Positions 9,301 through 12,050 of a DNA stretch of 12,300 nucleotides are shown here, in pieces. Made by a program: the position numbers and the translations under genes. This stretch comes from a bacterium. Lineage in GTDB: Bacteria; UBA9089; JASEGY01. Position 1 is the first letter of the stretch. Each line of letters begins with the position of its first letter. The notes under the pieces were generated by a model that searched no databases, was not told the DNA's origin, and saw only the letters and a list, made by a program, of their open reading frames with translations. Where the stretch lies: the NCBI GenBank assembly GCA_030019105.1, contig JASEGY010000062.1, positions 1 through 12,300 of the forward strand. The letters are read 5' to 3'.

Positions 9301-11067
9301 TACCGTTAAAGTAACCGTGAAAGTGCCGGTATCAGTGTAAGTATGCGATGGATTCGTAGCCGTGCCGGTATCCCCATCCCCAAAGTCCCACAACCGGGAG
9401 GTGATGTCGCCGATAGAGGCATCCGTGAAATTCACCGTCGAGCCGGCGCAGGCGGTTAATGGTGTTGCTGAGAAACCGGCCTTGATTCCGGCCGTGATGT
9501 AGTTGGTCTTTGTCTTTGTATTGCTCCCGCAGGGCCCGGTCACGGTCAGGATTACCGTGTAGATGCCGGCCGTGGTGTAGGTATACAATGGATTCTGGGC
9601 CGTAGAGCCCGGACTACCGTCCCCGAAATTCCATGACCAGCCGCTAATGTTACCGGTAGAATGGTCAGTAAAGCTGACGGCTGCTCCAACACAGGGAGTA
9701 GTATCGCCGGCTGTAAAGTCGGCTGAGGGGGCGAGAACTACAGTAATATAATTGGTCCTTGTTTTAGTATCAGTCCCACAGTCTCCGGTCACCGTTAATT
9801 TTACCGTGTAAGTGCCGGTATTAGTGTAAGTATGCGGTGGACTTTGGGCTGTAGAACCCGGACTCCCGTCCCCAAAGTCCCACCACCAGGAGGTGATGCT
9901 GCCGGTGGAGTTGTTAGTGAAACTAACGGCTGATCCAGAACAGGGGGTAGTAGTGCTGGCCGTAAAGCCGGCTACAGGAGCAGCGCCTACGGTGATGTAG
10001 TTATTCTTTGTCTCGGAATCGCTTGTACAAAGCCCGGTTACGGTCAGAGTCACGGTATAGTTGCCGGCAGCGGGGTAAGTGTAGGAAGGGTTCTGAACCG
10101 TGGTGTCCGGAATTCCATTATTATCAAAGTCCCACGACCAGGAAACAGCGCCGGTAGAGTTATCAGTAAAGCTGACGGCTGATCCGACACAGGGAGTGGT
10201 ATCGCTGGCCGTAAAATCAGCCGAGGGAGGAGAGATCACCGTAATATAGCCGGTCTTGGTTTCGCTGTCGGTTCCACAGTCTCCGGTTACCGTTAGAGTT
10301 ACTGTATATGTCCCCGAAGCGGAATAGGCGTGGGAAGTATCCGAATCCGAACTGGTATTTCCATCCCCGAAGTTCCACAACCAGGAGTTAATATTAGTCC
10401 CGCTGGAACTGTCGGTGAAGTTGATAGCTACTGAGGGACAGGGAGTGGTATCACTCACTGTAAAGTTAGCCACTGGCGGCATACAGACAGAAACCGTAGC
10501 CGGGAATACATGGCTGCAACTGACGGGGATAGGCTGGAGATTACTATCTGCTAAGTCTATACATTCAGTCTCAGGAATACCAGAAAAATTAACCAGAGTC
10601 AACTTACTCTGAGGACTACCGACAACTTTAAAATCTACTTCAGCTAAAGGGCCTGTTCCTGTAACTGGAGGCCATGTTGGTGGATTACCCGGGTGCCTGA
10701 TTATGACAATAACCCAGCCGGCTCCATTATCACAATTGACCCGCCTTACAGTATAGGAACTGCTTACCCTGCTTATCAGGCTTCCGACCCTGGTAGAGAT
10801 AGGATCAATAGATCCATCCGCACATGATGATGTGGAAAACTGAAGAACAGCCGGATCAAAGGTCAACTTAAACCTGACCATAACCAAATTGTTTACTGGA
10901 TCCTGACTTTCATCTATCTTCACCTTAGCCGTAAAGGTGTCACCTAAGTTTACCGAAGCAGGGGCCTCAATGCTTACCGCAACAAAGGCATCAGCCAAGC
11001 CCGGAGCAAGGACAAGAAACATGCTTATGACCAGCACCCATATTGCCGTTTTCTTAAATCCTTTCAT
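109..11067 (-). CDS. Giant secreted modular surface protein (cohesin / 17 PKD / 14 FN3 / TolB-like propeller / FlgD-Ig-like C-terminus)
   Basis: A complete 3652-residue protein. The ATG start is followed by a clear signal peptide, and the gene ends in TAG. Domain order by residue: signal peptide 1-27; cohesin-like 28-195; 17 PKD repeats 198-1587; FN3 1593-1681; cohesin-like 1684-1812; two FN3 1817-1998; cohesin-like 2002-2128; four FN3 2133-2509; cohesin-like 2514-2647; four FN3 2650-3025; six-blade TolB/PD40 propeller 3033-3284; three FN3 3290-3558; C-terminal FlgD-Ig/sorting-like module 3560-3652. All of these are extracytoplasmic binding or spacer folds, so the likely role is a cell-surface scaffold, adhesin or matrix protein. 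That role is inference. No catalytic domain, dockerin, LPXTG motif or C-terminal membrane helix is visible. GAGGAG lies 12 bases before the start, inside the end of the broken toxin gene. The reading frame is intact despite heavy internal repetition. Assignment of the fold families is confident; the biological partner is unknown. Confidence 0.95.
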   Translation of the reverse strand: MKGFKKTAIWVLVISMFLVLAPGLADAFVAVSIEAPASVNLGDTFTAKVKIDESQDPVNNLVMVRFKLTFDPAVLQFSTSSCADGSIDPISTRVGSLISRVSSSYTVRRVNCDNGAGWVIVIIRHPGNPPTWPPVTGTGPLAEVDFKVVGSPQSKLTLVNFSGIPETECIDLADSNLQPIPVSCSHVFPATVSVCMPPVANFTVSDTTPCPSVAINFTDSSSGTNINSWLWNFGDGNTSSDSDTSHAYSASGTYTVTLTVTGDCGTDSETKTGYITVISPPSADFTASDTTPCVGSAVSFTDNSTGAVSWSWDFDNNGIPDTTVQNPSYTYPAAGNYTVTLTVTGLCTSDSETKNNYITVGAAPVAGFTASTTTPCSGSAVSFTNNSTGSITSWWWDFGDGSPGSTAQSPPHTYTNTGTYTVKLTVTGDCGTDTKTRTNYITVVLAPSADFTAGDTTPCVGAAVSFTDHSTGNISGWSWNFGDGSPGSTAQNPLYTYTTAGIYTVILTVTGPCGSNTKTKTNYITAGIKAGFSATPLTACAGSTVNFTDASIGDITSRLWDFGDGDTGTATNPSHTYTDTGTFTVTLTVTGPCGSNPETKTNYITVVPNVAITADFNASSTTPCLTSAVTFTDSSAGTITSWSWNFGDGGVSSDSNPSHAYTTTGIYPVSLTVTGPCGTDAEIKTNYITAGIVADFSASSTTLCLTSAVTFTDSSTGTITSWSWDLNGDGNPDTTARNPSHTYTTAGIYTVSLTVSGPCGSDTKTKTNYITAGIAADFRADSTSLCLGTTVSFTDVSTGTISSRWWNFGDGGISSDSNPTHAYTTGGTYPVSLTVTGPCGSDTETKTNYITVTVPPAADFTVSSTTPCAGSGVTFTDTSTGSITSWAWAFGDGDTSALRNPTHSYTAAGIYTVSLTVIGHCGTNTKTKTDYITAASSPAANFEAGTTISCVGSGIGFTDKSSGSITSWLWTFGDGQGSTSRHPAHAYSAAGTYTVSLTVTGSCGSDTKTKSNYITVRAVPAADFTVSSATPCVGSGVTFTDTSTGSITSRLWNFGDGDTSPATNPSHTYTTAGSYTVSLTVTGSCGTDTETKTNYITVVLSPTADFTANTTIPCAGAAVVFTDHSIGTIASWLWYFGDGDTGTAQNPSHTYLTADTYTVSLVISGPCGSDTETKTNFTVIAGVTAGFSVSPTNPCPAQSITFTDNSTGPVTSRLWNFGDGQTSAAPNPAHTYSAAGAYTVSLAVSGNCNTDTKTGTNYITVGSPPSANFTVNNTNPCVASSITFTDNSTGPITSWSWNFGDGRTGSDQNPSYTYSAAGTYTVTLTVTAPCGTDVETMTDYITVVSSPAADFAAGDTSPCAGSEVVFTDNSTGTITSWSWDFGDGSAGTARNPSHTYLTADTYTVSLTITGPCGSDTETKISYITVLPSLSANFTLSSTDPCSGSIVTFTDISTGDIISWFWDFGDGASSQDQNPSHTYTTTGSYPVSLTVTGNCGTDTRTQYLTVDAVKAGFTAMPASGYQPLAVTFTDLSTGNVTSWLWDFGDGQTSTTQQPSHTYTTADTYTVSLTVSGPCGSDTKTRPDYITVTIPIGPSPPANLTAKPISTSQIELSWQDNSTDEIGFKIERKTVGEAYRQIAVLGANTTIYLDEGLSPETTYFYRLRAYNLPADSAYSNEASAATLGPFRVRINAPAAVTEGDTFKATLYVTSVADLKSVYFLPDFDPELFRFISAAPGEALAPLNPTMTANRYLLIPNPNSFTGSGALVEMKFKAIGSAPAKGKIGLADLDLGNVAGELIVVPEPVIPAVVEIELRIFDIPAPPGNLNPEVISTSRIRLSWSDNSDNESGFEIYRKTDGGGYGRIYTTSDNETIYEDEGLSKEAIYCYQVRAYNSDGESDWSKEACVSTRDIAPQSPANLTARPVSSRRIDLEWTDNSDNESGFKIERREGSGALVQITTVAANVTTYQDNALAPETTYYYRVRAYNYVGDSGYSKQAQAATPPLFILEVKAPETVAPEGEFEATIELSWVQGLKTVFLIVDYNNNILQLLSLEAGSLISSANPGISILNNRFQAVLGKEVTGGGELVRMRFKAIGYSGGSGQIRLSAYFFGDSSGKEITPDSITPDMVFITGPLISPPGNLVAWPVSSNQIELAWSDRSDNETSFDIERKIKGGAWFLLKTVPANTANYSDLSGLKPNTTYYYRVRASNSGGSSDYSNEAQAVTWDVSPSPPTNLTAAALTNNVINLTWQDNSNNETGFKIERRKEGESWFLAGDVPPNTRTYTDSWVFEPDTTYYYRLRAYNLMGHSAYSNEAGAVTSDIPPAPPAGLIAVALSSSSINITWRDNSDNETGFRIERKQWRDYSYSGIATVPANTKTYSDSGLKPNTNYVYRVRAYNQVGDSFYSNEAPAATWDIPPSPPTGLKATVAESGLAGQAGLAVDLEWQDKSDNETGFKIERKKAGESYSLTGTVPAGTKTYSDLNINPATTYYYRVRAYNQFGDSGYSNEVEVNIPALGTVVKVVAPADVQAGGTFEVSVEITEIEDLNTVEFNLVFDSLVFKVQEPPRPGGLTASATPRGNLLSPGNYRVTINVPGLAGVDGAGSLAKIDLKSIGNSSAAGKLELSGFMLTNTSVRIIPVDAVLPAQVNVIGTISPPYNLRAEARSTNLIYLSWQAISDDKTGFKIERKINAGDYVRIKELPAAVTTYLDTEVNPENTYCYQVRAYNLYATSAPSDEACAATGDLLPAAPDDLEATALPGAQIRLDWEDNSNNELGFKIERRQKGEADYSLVKIIPTANTTTYTDPGLASKTTYYYRIWAYNLDGSSGYSNVADATTPDIPPAAPTDLKGSEITGSSIMVSWSDNSDNETGFRIERRTGAADDFDTIALVMAGTEIYLDSGLASETTYCYRLFAYNKIGDSSYAEACFTTSASPPIAPANLTVKAVSSSRINLAWQDNSLDEAGFKIERRTGAVGAYTEIAAIPARPGTGLVDYQDIGLEEETTYYYRVRAWNEAGGDSPYSNSAAATTPLSPLPLPLKIAFASGEGNEYDIYLMNEDGSSRGAIVTSPGIDWEPNISPDGTRLVFSSDRDGDLEIYVINIDGTGLRQLTNNPSRNREPSFFPDGGRIVFVSDGMLYTMDMATGISQSVTLGIENVSHPCISPDETQIAFSAGGNIYMIGIDGLGLKQVTAGPSDDQQPCFSPAGDRIAFSSNREGDYEIYTMAIDGADLKQVTNNEFDDVSPAFSPDENYSRIGFSSDRNGNRDIYLVNGEEERLTGEAIQDIQPSLGVGSVLAAPSELSLNARSRTEACLSWQDNSGEETGFVIRRVQDGVTTETTVSADATTYCDPGLRTGLSYCYQVKAKGEQGDSPYSNQACFPQCCLTPEPPDDLKFSSLSDTVAWLSWRDNSYFETGFVIERKVDKGDYTTLIQVGAGVTTYREEDILPNNYYCYRIRAINEVGLSDPSNEICTCCPPDFPANLSVRIGVEREIILTWTDNSDNETGFEIQRRISGGSYSWITTLPANTVTYTDTNLEPGIYRYRIRAVNICGYSNYSESGDVEVPVEKKEAAVVAFPNPFYAGTDAAGITFRSGLLTGGGRIRIYSQTGQLIKTLAGEGGDIVWEGLKNDGGREVASGIYIYVVDTPKGMAEGKLSVIR
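394..1200 (-). repeat. FN3 domains 12-14 (after the propeller)
   Basis: Three FN3 domains lie at residues 3290-3374, 3380-3466 and 3470-3558, with the same WQDNS / WRDNS / WTDNSDNETGF core and R-x-RAxN strand as the upstream set. Domains 12 and 13 carry the YCY plus AC/IC cysteine pair and extra cysteines at their boundaries (C3376, C3377, C3467, C3468), which could stiffen the C-terminal stalk. Domain 14 leads through a short linker into the C-terminal module. Confidence 0.9.
1216..1971 (-). other. Six-blade TolB/PD40-like beta-propeller domain
   Basis: Residues about 3033-3284 contain six repeats of about 40 residues. Each has an (I/L)(A/V/G)F strand (for example IAFAS, LVFSSDRDGD, IAFSSNREGD, IGFSSDRNGN), an (E/D)IY-type strand and, between blades, an x-P-x-x-SPDG-like turn. 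LTNN or VTNN precedes several turns. This is the WD40-like PD40 pattern of TolB-type propellers, and six blades is the count expected for the TolB C-terminal domain. It is embedded between FN3 domains 11 and 12, so it is part of the exported chain rather than a separate periplasmic protein. It probably offers a ligand- or protein-binding platform. Confidence 0.88.
3127..3528 (-). other. Cohesin-like domain 4
   Basis: Residues 2514-2647 show TVVKVVAPADVQAGGTFEVSV, then IEDLNTVEFNLVFDSLVFKV, then GAGSLAKIDLKSIGNSSAAGKLEL. It is the most canonical of the four cohesin-like modules. It is flanked by four FN3 domains on each side. Confidence 0.78.
4684..5064 (-). other. Cohesin-like domain 3
   Basis: Residues 2002-2128 show FILEVKAPETVAPEGEFEATIEL, then LKTVFLIVDYNNNILQLLSLEAGSL, then GGGELVRMRFKAIGYSGGSGQI. 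This is the same strand order as cohesin-like domains 2 and 4. It sits between a two-FN3 block and a four-FN3 block. It has no cysteines, unlike domain 1. Confidence 0.75.
5632..6018 (-). other. Cohesin-like domain 2
   Basis: Residues 1684-1812 start with VRINAPAAVTEGDTF and continue ATLYVTSVADLKSVYF, FDPELFRF, then GSGALVEMKFKAIG and KIGLADLDLGN before closing. This is the compact cohesin pattern. It is preceded by one FN3 domain and followed by two. It contains no cysteine. Family-level assignment is by pattern only. Confidence 0.75.
6307..10482 (-). repeat. Tandem array of 17 PKD domains
   Basis: Seventeen consecutive repeats of about 78-83 residues (about 235-250 bp each) run from residue 198 to 1587. 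Each carries the PKD signature: ADFT-like first strand, V-x-FTD-x-STG, W-x-WxFGDG, NPSHTY, and Y-TVSLTVTG followed by NYITV. Repeats 1-16 also have one cysteine in the A-strand region (TPC) and one about 53-54 residues later (TGPCG or TGDCG), spaced like a conserved intradomain disulfide. Repeat 17 lacks the first cysteine. PKD arrays usually act as rigid or extensible spacers in surface and secreted proteins. DNA similarity between some units is very high, pointing to recent internal duplication or gene conversion. Confidence 0.93.
10483..10986 (-). other. Cohesin-like domain 1 (N-terminal)
   Basis: Residues 28-195 follow the cohesin pattern. A strand (VSIEAPASVNLGDTF) leads to V-x-V-x-I, then F-K-L-T-FDPAVLQF, a variable middle, and G-x-G-PLAEVDFKVVG near the end. 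It is longer than the other three cohesin-like modules (about 168 against about 130 residues) and is cysteine-rich (C82, C112, C169, C184, C195). Known cohesins bind dockerins or serve as generic surface recognition modules. No dockerin is encoded in the window, so the ligand is unknown. Confidence 0.75.
10987..11067 (-). other. Signal peptide of the giant surface protein
   Basis: Residues 1-27 have a lysine-rich n-region (K2, K5, K6), a hydrophobic core (about residues 8-22) and a small-residue cleavage site ADA at 25-27, so the mature protein would begin at FVAV. The mature chain starts directly in the first beta strand of the cohesin-like domain. There is no lipobox cysteine, so Sec export by signal peptidase I is expected rather than lipoprotein processing. 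Confidence 0.9.
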
Positions 11068-11079
11068 ATTTTTATGCGT

Positions 11080-11085
11080 CTCCTC
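11080..11085 (-). promoter_or_regulatory. Ribosome binding site of the giant surface protein
   Basis: GAGGAG on the minus strand ends 12 bases before the ATG at 11067, a longer spacer than usual. It lies within the last codons of the broken toxin reading frame, whose TAA at 11072..11074 ends 4 bases before this start. The two genes would therefore be closely coupled if cotranscribed. No other purine-rich site is closer to the start. Confidence 0.6.
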
Positions 11086-11203
11086 TATTTGATAAATGTT
11101 CCCACTCTTCTTTTAAAGAATTGATAATCTCCTTTACATCTTTAGGGTCTATATTGAAATGCGCTTCGGGATTTCCTGAGGGATGTAAGTGCCATCCTCT
11201 TAT

Positions 11204-11374
11204 ACTATTACCCCGCAACATTTGCGTTGTCCGCGAGAATTCTGGAGTAATCCACAAGTGTCTAAAGTTAGAAAGTGCACTAAAGTGCCTAAAGTTGAAG
11301 AAAGCCGGCCTACTTTAGACACTTAAAACTTTAGGCACTTAAGGCACTTAAGGTTGGTTGCGGCTTCGCCGCGC
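11204..11374 (-). mobile_element. 171-bp repeat-rich insertion in the toxin gene
   Basis: The boundaries come from restoring the toxin frame: ...FDN-ATA at 11375..11380 must join ATA-AGA-GGA-TGG (IRGW) at 11192..11203, leaving ATA on both sides as a possible 3-bp target duplication. Inside, in plus-strand order, are an unassigned stretch (11204..11255), an inverted array of 13-14-bp units (11256..11349), and a GC-rich hairpin (11352..11374). No clear terminal inverted repeats join the two ends, so it may be a composite of two elements or an element with degenerate ends. It has no coding capacity. Confidence 0.6.
11256..11349. repeat. Inverted array of 13-14-bp units (aagtgcctaaagt type)
   Basis: Three units point one way: aagtgtctaaagt at 11256..11268, aagtgcactaaagt at 11273..11286 and aagtgcctaaagt at 11283..11295. 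They face two units in reverse orientation, actttagacactt at 11312..11324 and actttaggcactt at 11328..11340, plus a degenerate half-unit to 11349. The centre holds gccggc at 11304..11309. The array could fold into a long imperfect cruciform or present repeated protein binding sites. Confidence 0.8.
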
Positions 11375-11376
11375 TA
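11352..11376. repeat. GC-rich hairpin repeat, copy 1
   Basis: gcggc-ttc-gccgc (11360..11372) forms a short GC-rich hairpin within ggttggttgcggc...gccgcgcta. A second copy in opposite orientation lies at 12252..12279, with the same flanks (gcgcggc...gccgcaacc) but a different loop. This copy marks the upstream edge of the second insertion in the toxin gene. Confidence 0.65.
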
Positions 11377-11424
11377 TGTTATCAAAATCTATTCCCCAAA
11401 TCCTTTTATTACCTTCGACAAGTG

Positions 11425-11558
11425 GGCATTGTCCATCGTTTGGGCAAAAAGTGCTTGAGCAAATTGGGTGTTGTAGTTGCAGAGCTTGCTCTGCCGTAAT
11501 GTCGAGCAAGCTCGACCACTACAAAATTGATCCCATTGCCCAAACGATGGACAAGGCC
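11425..11558 (-). mobile_element. 134-bp MITE-like element inserted in the toxin gene
   Basis: The ends are 23-bp inverted repeats (11425..11447 and 11536..11558) with a single mismatch; their perfect core is ttgtccatcgtttgggcaa. A 7-bp direct repeat acaagtg flanks the element at 11418..11424 and 11560..11566, with one extra base at 11559, and looks like a target-site duplication. Removing one duplication plus the element rejoins toxin codons ALV and EGNKRIWG in frame. There is no coding capacity, so the element would need a transposase supplied elsewhere. A 54-bp quasi-palindrome occupies its centre. The strand given is nominal, because the element is nearly symmetric. Confidence 0.8.
11471..11524. 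repeat. 54-bp quasi-palindrome with two hairpins
   Basis: The stretch has its own inverted ends ttgtagt / actacaa. It contains two 7-bp-stem hairpins with 2-base loops: gcagagcttgctctgc at 11479..11494 and gtcgagcaagctcgac at 11501..11516. Both share the core gagcttgctc (or its complement), so the whole block is nearly its own reverse complement. It sits in the centre of the 134-bp element and could be an older palindromic repeat nested inside it, or the element's own secondary structure. Confidence 0.8.
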
Positions 11559-11728
11559 AACAAGTGCAAATGCAGTAGTACCCGTCTGCTCATTGAAGTA
11601 TATTTGTAATAATCGATTGTTCTTAAGAATCGCCCGCCCCTTGAAGATAAATACCTCTGTCTGAAAGTCAACCTGTTCAACAAATTTAAGGTTGGAAAGT
11701 TCGTGTAACAAAGAACGCAGAAATCGAT

Positions 11729-12034
11729 TTATATCCATTGCCCCTTTAAGGTTTCATAATGCTTTTTTAACGTTTCAGCTTCTTCCCATTGCCAGAAATC
11801 TTGTTCAACATTAAAGGAATAAGCATCTTTTCCCAAGGACTCATCTTTTATCTTTTTCTTAAATCCCTCGAAACTCGTTTTCCATTTGATTTCAAGTTTT
11901 GAGATTGTTTCCTCAAGGCTTTGCAGTTTCAATTTCAGGTAATCTGAAAAAACCTTGTGAAAGGCATCATCAATGTCTTTTGCATTAGTAGTTTCAATCA
12001 GGAACTCTCCTAATTTGGGTGAAATTGCAGGCAT
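11729..12034 (-). CDS. Unrecognised 101-aa protein, candidate antitoxin partner of the broken toxin
   Basis: The ATG at 12034 was chosen over the in-frame ATG at 12043 because AAAGGAG (12044..12050) sits 9 bases before the former and directly abuts the latter. The protein (MPAISPKLGEFLIETTNAKD...) is charged and helix-rich, with a probable coiled-coil-like middle (SLEETISKLEIKWKTSFEGF) and a tryptophan-rich acidic segment near the end (DFWQWEEAETLKKHYETLKG). There is no signal peptide or membrane segment. It follows the HicB-like frame by 14 bases and its end overlaps the toxin start by 10 bases. The layout suggests it is the antitoxin of that pair. This is inference from position and size; no domain was recognised. 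Its frame is intact. Confidence 0.75.
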   Translation of the reverse strand: MPAISPKLGEFLIETTNAKDIDDAFHKVFSDYLKLKLQSLEETISKLEIKWKTSFEGFKKKIKDESLGKDAYSFNVEQDFWQWEEAETLKKHYETLKGQWI

Positions 12035-12043
12035 GTTAATCAT

Positions 12044-12050
12044 CTCCTTT
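12044..12050 (-). promoter_or_regulatory. Shine-Dalgarno site that decides the start of the 101-aa gene
   Basis: AAAGGAG on the minus strand overlaps the TAA stop of the HicB-like frame (12049..12051). The spacing is zero to the ATG at 12043 and 9 bases to the ATG at 12034, which supports the shorter, 101-residue product. Confidence 0.75.

Larger units (their letters stand above)
11072..11738 (-). pseudogene. TumE/DUF6516-like toxin gene interrupted by two insertions
   Basis: Three collinear pieces of one small gene remain. The 5' piece from ATG 11738 encodes residues 1-60, ending QTGTTAFALV. The middle piece (about 11375..11424) encodes EGNKRIWGIDFDN. The 3' piece (11072..about 11203) encodes RGWHLHPSGNPEAH through EEWEHLSNRGDA and stops at TAA. 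Deleting 142 bp (one acaagtg copy plus the element at 11425..11558) and 174 bp (171 bp plus one ATA copy) leaves 351 bp, exactly 116 codons plus a stop, with no internal stop. The ALVEGNKRIWGID...RGWHLHP core resembles, from memory, small toxins of the TumE/DUF6516 type. The family name is tentative, but the interruption itself is read directly from the sequence. The start overlaps the end of the preceding 101-aa gene by 10 bases, typical of a translationally coupled toxin-antitoxin pair. As it stands the gene should not make a functional toxin. Confidence 0.8.
11409..11738 (-). pseudogene. 5' remnant reading frame of the interrupted toxin (109 aa)
   Basis: This is the frame that would actually be translated from the toxin start. 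Residues 1-60 are genuine toxin sequence. Residues 61-109 (GLVHRLGNGINF onward) read through the inserted element and a shifted stretch of the middle fragment before stopping. AAAGGGG lies only 2 bases before the ATG, a weak site, so translation probably depends on coupling to the overlapping upstream gene. An automatic gene finder may call this as a hypothetical protein, but its C-terminal half is not a conserved sequence. Confidence 0.6.

Noticed and set aside
10039..10128. DFDNNGIPD and DLNGDGNPD loops as dockerin domains
   Set aside because: Each is a single loop inside a full PKD fold. A dockerin needs a paired repeat of about 60-70 residues.
6307..10482. Regular repeats of about 240 bp as a CRISPR array or satellite
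   Set aside because: The units are full PKD coding domains in one open frame, with no short identical repeats separated by unique spacers.
943..10612. Several 60-110-codon frames on both strands inside the giant gene
   Set aside because: They are shadows of the repetitive PKD and FN3 coding sequence, repeating the same motif in other frames without start signals.
11212..11259. Alternative minus-strand frame reading VDYSRILADNANVAG as part of the toxin
   Set aside because: It hits a stop and does not join the RGWHLHP segment in frame. The middle fragment at 11375..11424 gives a clean junction instead.
11121..11609. Short plus-strand reading frames at 11121..11318 and 11358..11609 as genes
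   Set aside because: They run antisense through the toxin fragments and the inserted repeats, and no conserved protein pattern is visible.
12035..12043. ATG at 12043 as the start of the small upstream gene
   Set aside because: The Shine-Dalgarno sequence abuts this ATG with no spacer, whereas the ATG at 12034 has a 9-base spacer.
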